From an uncultured Candidatus Udaeobacter sp. (GTDB lineage Bacteria; Verrucomicrobiota; Verrucomicrobiia; Chthoniobacterales; UBA10450): a stretch of 8,382 nucleotides of DNA. This document shows, piece by piece, positions 1 through 5,232 of this stretch; positions within the stretch are counted from its first letter, which is position 1; every line of letters begins with the position of its first letter. Location: positions 1 to 8,382 of the forward strand of contig CATPAV010000187.1 of assembly GCA_955652245.1 (NCBI GenBank). The letters run 5' to 3'. The notes beneath the pieces were generated by a model. The model did no database searches. It was not told the origin of the DNA and worked only from the letters and a program-made list of their open reading frames with translations. The translations under genes were made by a program, and so were the position numbers.

Positions 1-6
1 CTTCCC

Positions 7-627
7 GTGAGTGCACTTTTTTTTAAGCGTTTTCTGCAGCGGCCGTTTCAGATCGCGTCGATCGTGCCCAGCTCAAAAGCGCTCGTTGAACGGGTGGCCA
101 GTAAAATGGATTTCAGCCAGCCGCGCGTGATCGCCGAGTATGGTCCGGGCGAGGGCGTGCATTCACGCGAGATCGCACGACGGATGAGTCCGGATTCGCA
201 TTTGCTCTTGTTTGAGCTGGATCAAGCTTTCGCTCGCGATCTGGAACGACAATTTGCCAGGGATCGGCGGGTGCACGTTATCCATGGGGACGCGGCGCGC
301 TTGCCGCACGAACTGGAGCGGCGAGGCATCGCCGAATGCGATTATATTCTTTCGGGCATTCCGTTCAGCATTCTCAAGATCGACAAGAAACGTTCGCTCC
401 TCCAAAAAACACACGACGCATTGGCGCCGGGCGGCAGCTTCATCATTTATCAGGTGACAAACGAACTGAAGCAACATGCCACGCTATTTGAGGACGCCGA
501 GTCGGAATACTTTTTGCAAAACATACCGCCGATGTTCATCACCGTTTTTCAAAAGGCGCGATTGCCATATGGCCGTCGGCATTCCAGGGCGGAGCGAACC
601 CCCGTCGGCGCGCATCGCTCGGCATGA
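7..627 (+). CDS. SAM-dependent methyltransferase, phospholipid N-methyltransferase / rRNA adenine dimethylase-like
   Basis: This 206-residue protein has a class I Rossmann methyltransferase core. Motif I reads AEYGPGEG (residues 43-50), the acidic end of strand 2 is FELD (69-72), GDAARLP (94-100) follows, and the catalytic-loop region is SGIPFS (116-121). The N-terminus (FKRFLQRPFQIASIVPSSKAL) has the look of the PmtA-like phospholipid methyltransferase group, where a short amphipathic start precedes 'IVPSS'. It probably methylates a lipid head group or another small acceptor at the membrane, but the acceptor cannot be read from sequence. The start is a GTG only 6 bases from the window edge, so its ribosome site is not visible and a start further left cannot be excluded. 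The last 20 or so residues are basic and low in complexity. The stop overlaps the fumC start in ATGA, which suggests co-transcription. Confidence 0.8.
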   Translation: MSALFFKRFLQRPFQIASIVPSSKALVERVASKMDFSQPRVIAEYGPGEGVHSREIARRMSPDSHLLLFELDQAFARDLERQFARDRRVHVIHGDAARLPHELERRGIAECDYILSGIPFSILKIDKKRSLLQKTHDALAPGGSFIIYQVTNELKQHATLFEDAESEYFLQNIPPMFITVFQKARLPYGRRHSRAERTPVGAHRSA

Positions 628-2033
628 CTGACCGGCCGACGCGCATAGAAAAAGATTCGATGGGCGAGATGACCCTCCCGGCCTCCGCTCTGCATGGCGC
701 GTCCACGCATCGCGCGGTCCTTAATTTTCCGGTTAGCGGTTACCGATTTTCGCGCCCGTTTATTCGCGCTTTGGGTTTAATCAAGTGGGCGGCGGCGCAG
801 GCCAATCACGATCTCGGTTTGCTTGACGCAGAGCGGGCGGCCCTCATCGTTCAGGCAGCCGAAGAAGTTGCCGATGGAAAACTGGATGACCACTTTCCGC
901 TCGATGTCTTTCAGACCGGTTCAGGTACGAGCACAAATACCAATGCAAACGAAGTGATCGCGAATCGTTGCGCCCAGCTCGTTGGCAAAACGATCGGGTC
1001 GCGCGAACTGGTTCATCCCAATGATCACGTCAACATGGGCCAGTCGAGCAACGATGTGATTCCCTCTGCGATCCATATCAGCGCAGCGGAACAGTTGAAA
1101 AACTGTCTCATCCCGGCTTTGGAAAAATTACATGCCGCGCTCGAAAGCAAAGCGAAGGAATTTTGGGAAATCATTAAGATTGGCCGCACTCACTTGATGG
1201 ACGCGACGCCGGTGCGCCTGGGCCAGGAGTTTTCAGGCTTTGCTCAGCAAGTTGCTTATGCCAGAGAACGCGCACAGAAAGCGATCGAGGCTCTGCGTGA
1301 GCTTGCGCTCGGTGGCACCGCGGTTGGCACGGGTTTAAATCGCCATGTCAATCTTCCGGGCAAAATACTGCGGCATTTGGAGCAGCGCACCGGCATTGCC
1401 TTTTACGAGGCGAAAAATCATTTCGAAGCGCAAGGCGGAAAAGACGCGGTGGTCGAAGCGAGCGGCCATCTAAAAACCATCGCCGTCAGTTTATTCAAGT
1501 TCGCGAACGACATCCGCTGGCTCGGAAGCGGTCCGCGCTGCGGCATTGGCGAGATTCAACTTCCCGCCACGCAACCGGGCAGCTCGATCATGCCGGGCAA
1601 AGTGAACCCGGTGATGTGCGAATCGGTCATGATGGTTTGCGCTCAGGTGATCGGCAACGACGCTTGCATCACGTGGGCTGGTGCAAACGGAAACTTCGAG
1701 CTCAACGTAATGATGCCGGTGATGGCGCATGATTTGCTCGAATCGATCCGGCTGCTTGCCAATGTGGTCGATGTCTTCTGCGACAAATGCGTGACTGGGA
1801 TTCTCGCGAACGAAGAGCGCTGCCGCGAATTGGTCGAGCTTTCCATGGCCATGGTGACCAGTCTGGCACCGAAAATTGGCTACGATCGCGCGGCTGAGAT
1901 CGCCAAAGAGAGCGCGAAAACCGGGCGCACAGTTCGTGAAATTGCTCGGGAACAAAAGGTCCTGCCAGAAAAAGAATTGGCACGCGCACTTGACCCGGTT
2001 GCAATGACGGAGCCAGGCGGCAAAGAAGCATAG
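624..2033 (+). CDS. fumC: Class II fumarate hydratase (fumarase C)
   Basis: This enzyme interconverts fumarate and L-malate in the TCA cycle; the family is a cytosolic, iron-independent homotetramer. At 469 residues it has the usual family length. It opens with TRIEKDSMGEM, the standard FumC beginning, so the ATG at 624 is well supported. Substrate-site segments are present in order: SGTSTNTNANEV (100-111), HPNDHVNMGQSSNDVIP (131-147, including the second-site H/N/D residues), GRTHLMDATP (187-196, with the catalytic-dyad histidine H190) and the superfamily signature GSSIMPGKVNP (319-329, with the catalytic serine). Those motifs separate it from argininosuccinate lyase, adenylosuccinate lyase and, less sharply, aspartase. 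The start overlaps the stop of the methyltransferase by 4 bases and no clear Shine-Dalgarno sequence precedes it, so translational coupling is likely. No key residue is missing. Confidence 0.97.
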   Translation: MTDRPTRIEKDSMGEMTLPASALHGASTHRAVLNFPVSGYRFSRPFIRALGLIKWAAAQANHDLGLLDAERAALIVQAAEEVADGKLDDHFPLDVFQTGSGTSTNTNANEVIANRCAQLVGKTIGSRELVHPNDHVNMGQSSNDVIPSAIHISAAEQLKNCLIPALEKLHAALESKAKEFWEIIKIGRTHLMDATPVRLGQEFSGFAQQVAYARERAQKAIEALRELALGGTAVGTGLNRHVNLPGKILRHLEQRTGIAFYEAKNHFEAQGGKDAVVEASGHLKTIAVSLFKFANDIRWLGSGPRCGIGEIQLPATQPGSSIMPGKVNPVMCESVMMVCAQVIGNDACITWAGANGNFELNVMMPVMAHDLLESIRLLANVVDVFCDKCVTGILANEERCRELVELSMAMVTSLAPKIGYDRAAEIAKESAKTGRTVREIAREQKVLPEKELARALDPVAMTEPGGKEA

Positions 2034-2087
2034 CTCAGCGGGTGAATTGTCTTTCTTCGGTCTATGACCGGAGCGCGCCTTTTCTTC

Positions 2088-2119
2088 TTGTCATTCTGAG
2101 CGGAGTCGAAGGATCTGAC
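2088..2119 (+). repeat. Left arm of inverted dispersed repeat (TCATTCTGAGCG...GTCGAAGGATCT type)
   Basis: This 32-base element reads TTGTCATTCTGAGCG and then GAGTCGAAGGATCTGAC. Its reverse complement recurs at 2435-2486 with four mismatches and one 20-base insertion. Translated, it gives the 'VILSGVEGS' peptide, typical of a short intergenic repeat that gene finders often run into ORFs. It ends only 3 bases before the proposed TTG start of the GIY-YIG gene, and its GAAGGA stretch (2108-2113) lies where a ribosome binding site would be. Confidence 0.85.
2108..2113 (+). promoter_or_regulatory. Shine-Dalgarno-like GAAGGA inside the left repeat arm
   Basis: GAAGGA lies nine bases upstream of the TTG at 2123. 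It decides the start chosen for the GIY-YIG gene, because no comparable site precedes GTG 2042 or ATG 2153. It is part of the repeat itself, so the repeat may supply translation initiation. Confidence 0.45.
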
Positions 2120-2122
2120 AAC

Positions 2123-2419
2123 TTGTCAAGAGATCATGATTACTGGATTTACATGATGAGCAATAAGACACGTTCCACACTCTACGTTGGCGTGACGAAC
2201 GATTTACTCGTTCGAGTTGCACAGCATCGACGAGGAGAGATTCCTGGTTTCACGCGTGACTATCACTGTACGAATCTCGTGTATTGCTCGCATTTTCGTG
2301 ATATTCGTGACGCCATCGCGTGGGAAAAGCAATTGAAAGGCTGGCGACGCTCGAAGAAGAATGCGCTCGTCGAACGGGATAACTCGCACTGGAAAGACTT
2401 GGCCGCTGATTGGTTTTAA
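2123..2419 (+). CDS. Small GIY-YIG nuclease superfamily protein
   Basis: This is a single-domain GIY-YIG protein of 98 residues from the TTG start proposed here. The signature is WIY (residues 8-10) followed by LYVG (20-23). The helix arginine is in NDLLVRVAQH (R31, H35) and the metal-binding glutamate is in AIAWEKQLKGW (E68). All catalytic positions of the fold therefore look intact, as in the stand-alone UPF0213/YhbQ-like group. The open frame reaches back to a GTG at 2042, but those first 27 residues are mostly translated repeat ('VILSGVEGS'), while the first ATG (2153) would cut off the WIY strand. TTG 2123, with GAAGGA nine bases upstream, fits best. The gene fills the space between two inverted repeat copies, which hints that the nuclease acts on or travels with them. 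That is inference; a DNA-repair role is an alternative. Confidence 0.85.
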   Translation: MSRDHDYWIYMMSNKTRSTLYVGVTNDLLVRVAQHRRGEIPGFTRDYHCTNLVYCSHFRDIRDAIAWEKQLKGWRRSKKNALVERDNSHWKDLAADWF

Positions 2420-2434
2420 ATTGCGATTGAATAA

Positions 2435-2486
2435 GTCAGGTCCTTCGACTTCGTTTTGCAGAGCAAAACTTCGCTTAGGATGACAA
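2435..2486 (-). repeat. Right arm of inverted dispersed repeat, with an inserted mini-hairpin
   Basis: Read on the minus strand it matches the left arm: TTGTCATCCTAAGCG, then a 20-base insertion, then AAGTCGAAGGACCTGAC. Apart from the insertion, 28 of 32 bases agree. It begins 15 bases after the GIY-YIG stop codon. On the minus strand an open frame through it reads 'CHPKRSFALQNEVEGP', again the kind of spurious peptide such repeats produce. Confidence 0.85.
2453..2469. repeat. Perfect 7-bp hairpin inserted in the right repeat arm
   Basis: GTTTTGC-AGA-GCAAAAC forms a perfect 7-base-pair stem with a 3-base loop. It is absent from the left arm and is flanked by short direct repeats of CGAAG (read on the minus strand). 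It has no following T run, so it is not an obvious terminator. Confidence 0.75.
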
Positions 2487-2542
2487 ACATACAATTCTCG
2501 AGCGGCGTTGAGAGCGGCGAGACACGATTATAGATCGACACC

Positions 2543-2920
2543 ATGGTTGCCAAACTTGATGGGCCTCAATTTTCGGGTGGGGCGAACATCGCGATTAAAT
2601 GTCCGAGCCATACTTACGAGCCAACGGTCGTGTTTTATCGCGATACGCTCGGGCTGCCTCTGATTGAGGAAGAGGCTGACGGCTGCATTTTCCAATTCGG
2701 TCCGAATCGGCTCTGGATCGACAAGGTGCCAAATCTGAGTCATCCGGATATCTGGCTGGAATTGGAGACGAACGACACCGAAGCAGCCGCGTCATTTCTC
2801 AAAGTAAACGGCATCGCGCGGCGGGACGAAATCGAACAGTTGCGAGAAGATTTCGATGGGTTCTTCGTGTCCGCGCCAAACGGCGTCATTCATCTCGTCA
2901 TCGGTCACGAAGAAGCGTGA
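2543..2920 (+). CDS. VOC (glyoxalase/bleomycin-resistance fold) family protein
   Basis: This 125-residue protein is the size of a single VOC monomer made of two beta-alpha-beta-beta-beta repeats. The first repeat contains NIAIKC (15-20), the family-typical FYRDTLGLPL (31-40) and FGPNRLWIDKVP (52-63). The second contains IWLELETND (70-78), the helix AAASFLKVNG (81-90) and the closing strand APNGVIHLVIG (111-121). The usual first-strand metal ligand (His or Gln) is not evident in NIAIKC, though E74 and H117 sit near later ligand positions, so a metal-dependent glyoxalase activity is uncertain. The substrate is unknown. The start is an ATG with only a weak upstream purine stretch. It converges with the truncated toxin gene, leaving 6 bases between the two stops. 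Confidence 0.82.
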   Translation: MVAKLDGPQFSGGANIAIKCPSHTYEPTVVFYRDTLGLPLIEEEADGCIFQFGPNRLWIDKVPNLSHPDIWLELETNDTEAAASFLKVNGIARRDEIEQLREDFDGFFVSAPNGVIHLVIGHEEA

Positions 2921-2926
2921 AGCGAA

Positions 2927-3217
2927 TCAGCTCCCGGCGACCGTCAGCTCACTTGGTTTTGTGGTTGGCAACGCGTCGAGCAATTCTGGAACGAGCGGCC
3001 GAAGATCTTCTAGTCGATTCGTTTTCCCGCGAATCAATAACACCGCGATCTTGAATTTCGAAATATCCTGCTGCGTGGAGAGTTTCCGATCGACGGTGAT
3101 CAACATGTCGAATGCTTTCTCTGCCAATGCGAGCAGTTCGCCATTTTTGATTCCGGACCAGCCGCGGCGCGTGACTGTGTTTACGGAATGACCTGACAAA
3201 TCACGAGCGAGTTCACT
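2927..3217 (-). pseudogene. DUF5615 (PIN-like) toxin of a toxin-antitoxin pair, N-terminus missing
   Basis: The recognisable protein runs from SELARDLSGHSVNTV through GWSGIKNGELLALAEKAFD, then LITVDRKLSTQQ (with a PIN-type acidic residue in TVDR), AVLLIRG and LVPELLDAL to the stop, about 96 residues. As I know the family, these toxins begin with a strand of the form M-x-x-LLDE-x-x-P directly before this segment, carrying the first conserved acidic residues. Here roughly ten codons are absent: upstream in this frame the sequence is the antisense-free overlap with the antitoxin gene, with no ATG, GTG or credible TTG start near. The open frame extends to 3331 only because it overlaps the antitoxin in another frame. 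It is probably inactive. A start at TTG 3199 is possible but lacks a ribosome site and would not restore the catalytic strand. Confidence 0.75.
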
Positions 3218-3428
3218 TCTCGACAGCTGCGAGTACGCGGTCTTTGGCTTCTTCCAGAAAAGCGATGACTTGCTCGCGTGAGACAGACGGGAAGCCCTCA
3301 AGAAAGTCCTCGATCGAATCGCCGCCTTCAAGATAATCGATCAGGTTTTGAATCGGAACACGCGTCCCGGCGAAGCAAGGCGCGCCGCTCATGATCTCCG
3401 GATCAACGCTGATAATTTGGGACTTCAC
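3213..3428 (-). CDS. DUF433-type antitoxin
   Basis: This 71-residue protein carries the full DUF433 pattern. ISVDPEIMSGAPCFAGTRVPIQNLIDYLEGG is followed by a short helical part (SIEDFLEGFPSVSREQVIAFLEEAKDRV). DUF433 proteins are winged-helix-like DNA-binding antitoxins, commonly encoded just upstream of a DUF5615 PIN-like toxin, and that is the order seen here on the minus strand. It would bind and neutralise the toxin and repress its own promoter. The start is GTG at 3428 and no good ribosome site is visible before it. The stop codon (3213-3215) lies out of frame inside the remaining toxin sequence, so the deletion that removed the toxin start may also have changed the antitoxin's last residues. 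It may persist as a harmless or self-protecting remnant. Confidence 0.85.
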   Translation of the reverse strand: MKSQIISVDPEIMSGAPCFAGTRVPIQNLIDYLEGGDSIEDFLEGFPSVSREQVIAFLEEAKDRVLAAVEK

Positions 3429-3484
3429 GATTCCAAATCTCTGGAAAAGCCCCCGCTCGGCAAGCGCAAATGCGATTGTTTTTC

Positions 3485-4282
3485 TCAGTGCCCGGCTTTG
3501 CCGCTCGTGACTATTTCCGCATATTCATGGACCGATTTTGGATGGACCTGAAATTTTGTAAACGTGTCGCTCATATCGATTGAATCGTCATGAGCGGCAG
3601 ACAACATCAAGTCGGCAAAAGTTTGCTCGGCTGGATTTGTGGCGGCCGTTTTTCGAGCCTGGAGCTGTTCTTCCGGGGCAAACTGCATTTCAAATCTGCG
3701 GCCGGAAAGTTTCTCAAACATGCGGACGACGTCTAACGGACTGAGCGTGTTCGGGCCGCCGAGTTCAGTCACAGCGTTGCGGGCGGCTGGATTTGATAAA
3801 GCTGCCACGGCAAAGTCCGCCACGTTATGCAGCGAAACATAGCTGATCTTGTTTTTCCCGACCCACAGATTGTTGCCTTGGCATTTTGGAAATCGAAACC
3901 GAGGTGCGGACTCAGCCAGATTTCCATAAAGAAGGTCGGTCGCAGGATAGTGTGACTGAGACCGGTGTGCCGAAGATGGTCCTCGACGGCGCGCTTCGCA
4001 TCGATAAGCGGATTGCCGCCATGTTTACCAAGATTGCCTGAGACGGAGATGAAAACGTAATGCTCCACCTTTGCCGCACTGGCAGCATCAATGAGAGCCT
4101 TCTGGCCATCCAGATCAACTGCCTAGAATGTATCGCCTTCCTGTCTTTGAGCCAATTGCTGTCGGAGTTGTGATGACCGCGATAACGCCCTGACAAGCGC
4201 GATCAAGTGAAGCGCGATCTTTTAAGTCAGCTTCGACAAAATCAGCGCCAAACCGCTTCAGGGTGTCCTTTTTGGCTGGGTT
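3485..4282 (-). pseudogene. NmrA-like / atypical SDR NAD(P)-binding protein, frameshifted and interrupted
   Basis: Joining frames on the minus strand gives most of an NmrA-type SDR. The order is KRFGADFVEADLKDRASLDRA; ITTPTAIG (about 4150-4175); QEGDT, a TAG stop (4123-4125), AVDLDGQKALIDAA; HYVFISVSGN (near 4062-4033); a DAK segment (near 3996) and TILRPTFFMEIW (near 3945); ISYVSLHNVADFAVAALSNPAARNAVTELGGP; and a normal-looking C-terminus ending at 3485. Three lesions are visible: one extra A in a short run (4146-4148 on the plus strand), the in-frame TAG where relatives have an ordinary codon, and one missing A in a run (3852-3856). The N-terminal GxxGxxG nucleotide-binding loop is absent because the frame joins a cyclase fragment instead. 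The gene cannot make an intact enzyme. Family assignment is strong but the substrate is unknown. Confidence 0.82.
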
Positions 4283-4491
4283 AAACCCGGAGACGTCCGC
4301 GAATAAATCGTAACGATCTTTCGTTCCCCTTCAGCGGTCAATTCGGAAGCGGGCGCGTGAAGTTCGGCTAATTTGTGACGCAACACCGGCAGTGCGGGCT
4401 CGACAACGGCATCTCCGAGTAAGGAACGTTGCGCTTCGAGCCCGGCAATAGCCGCGCCGAGTTCGTCAGGTTTTTGATTTGACTCTGGCAT
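4283..4491 (-). pseudogene. N-terminal fragment of a class III adenylate/guanylate cyclase
   Basis: From the ATG at 4491 the frame reads MPESNQKPDELGAAIAGL, then EAQRSLLGDAVVEPALPVLRHKLAEL and a linker to GERKIVT. After one base is restored in the AAA run at 4305-4307 it continues LFADVSGF. This matches the start of multidomain bacterial class III cyclases, where a short 'LEAQR-LLGDAVV' helix precedes the catalytic domain opening 'R-VTVLFADVSGFT', whose Asp binds metal. Only this opening is present; the rest of the cyclase is missing and the frame passes directly into SDR sequence. A plausible ribosome site (GGAAG) lies upstream of the ATG. As the sequence stands, the frame continues from 4491 to a stop at 4258, producing at most a meaningless 77-residue peptide. 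Confidence 0.75.
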
Positions 4492-4570
4492 CTGCGCTTC
4501 CGTGCGGACGCATTTGTACAACAATCGGAGAAACGAAACCAGCCTCTGGGTTGCGCAGCGGAACAACCCT

Positions 4571-5068
4571 TCAACCGATGCCGATGTGCCGTCCCATGAT
4601 GGTCAGATCGCGCTCGATCTCATCGAGCCGCGCAATTCGCGGAAGAAATCCCCAGCGCTCAAAGCCGAGTCGCTCGAATAATTTCAGGCTCGGTTCGTTG
4701 TGCGTGAAGATTAAGCCGACAAGCGTCGTGATCCCGAGACATGGCGCGCGCGCAATGGCTTCTTCCAACAAACGTCGTGCCACGCCGCGACGCCGAAAAC
4801 TTTGATCGACATACACGCTGATTTCAGCAGTGCCGCGATAGGCGCAGCGCGGCAGGAATTTTTTGAAATCCAGCCAGCCAATGATTCGGTAATCGCTTTC
4901 CGCTACCCAAAATGGATGTTCGTCGGGTGAATGTTCGCGGAACCACGGCAAACGCGCTTCAACCGTGGTCGGCTCAAGCTCGGCCGTCACAATGCGCGTC
5001 GGTACAGTGGCATTGTAGATGTCGATGATGGCCGGAAGATCCGATTCGAGCGCGTCGCGGATAACCAT
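4571..5068 (-). CDS. GNAT family N-acetyltransferase (phosphinothricin acetyltransferase-like)
   Basis: This 165-residue GNAT protein, from the start chosen here, opens with MVIRDALESDLPAIIDIYNATV, typical of the PAT/Bar/YncA-like branch. Further landmarks are WFREHSP, WLDFKKFLPRCAYRGTAEISVYVD and the acetyl-CoA pyrophosphate loop RRRGVARRLLEEAI (the R/Q-x-x-G-x-A/G motif). GLIFTHNEPSLKLFERLGFERWGFLP is the conserved C-terminal strand-helix. It would acetylate an amino group on a small molecule or amino-acid analogue. The open frame extends to 5203, but the first 45 residues lack homology-like character and cross the palindromic spacer. ATG 5068 has GGAG five bases upstream and gives the normal family length. 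It is co-directional with walJ upstream and the decayed genes downstream. Confidence 0.88.
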   Translation of the reverse strand: MVIRDALESDLPAIIDIYNATVPTRIVTAELEPTTVEARLPWFREHSPDEHPFWVAESDYRIIGWLDFKKFLPRCAYRGTAEISVYVDQSFRRRGVARRLLEEAIARAPCLGITTLVGLIFTHNEPSLKLFERLGFERWGFLPRIARLDEIERDLTIMGRHIGIG

Positions 5069-5073
5069 ATCTG

Positions 5074-5077
5074 CTCC
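5074..5077 (-). promoter_or_regulatory. Shine-Dalgarno site deciding the GNAT start
   Basis: On the minus strand GGAG lies five bases before ATG 5068 (TTTGGAGCAGATATG). It supports the short start over the longer frame beginning at 5203. Confidence 0.65.
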
Positions 5078-5106
5078 AAATTCTAGCGTACCCGCTTGCC
5101 GCGGCC

Positions 5107-5199
5107 AGGTGGATCGAGCAGTCCCTTGCTCGATGCTAAGGTGGGGCGGCGGAGCCCGCATATTGATTATCATCGTCCGGTGGAGCGGCCGATCCACCT
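5107..5199. repeat. Palindrome-rich spacer, REP-like, between walJ and the GNAT gene
   Basis: AGGTGGATCG (5107-5116) is repeated inverted as CGATCCACCT (5190-5199), enclosing 73 bases. Inside are a perfect 8-bp hairpin ATCGAGCA-GTCCCT-TGCTCGAT (5113-5134), a GC-rich GCGG/CCGC hairpin near 5145-5158, and GGTGGA/TCCACC flanking GCGGCCGA near 5179-5198. Nested palindromes like these are typical of dispersed intergenic repeats. No T run follows on the minus strand, so a standard terminator is not supported. Confidence 0.6.
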
Positions 5200-5232
5200 C
5201 CAATTCTACTCAGCTTAGGCTAGGAGCTCCAC

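Noticed and set aside
1491..2031. Long minus-strand open frames opposite the 3' part of fumC
   Set aside because: They lie wholly inside a strongly conserved gene, have no recognisable domain, and are explained by the codon bias of fumC.
2042..2122. N-terminal extension of the GIY-YIG protein from GTG 2042
   Set aside because: It translates a dispersed repeat ('VILSGVEGS') and has no ribosome site; the fold starts after it.
2204..2494. Minus-strand 96-residue frame beginning MYVCHPKRSFALQNEVEGP
   Set aside because: It is the reverse translation of the right repeat arm plus antisense of the GIY-YIG gene.
4258..4566. A stand-alone 102-residue hypothetical protein
   Set aside because: Its readable part is the opening of a cyclase followed by a frameshift; the first 25 residues lie before the likely ATG at 4491. 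It is better described as a gene fragment.
5113..5134. Rho-independent terminator for walJ
   Set aside because: The 8-bp hairpin is perfect, but no T run follows on the minus strand.
5069..5203. N-terminal 45 residues of the longer GNAT frame
   Set aside because: They cross palindromic spacer DNA, resemble no GNAT start, and ATG 5068 has a good ribosome site.
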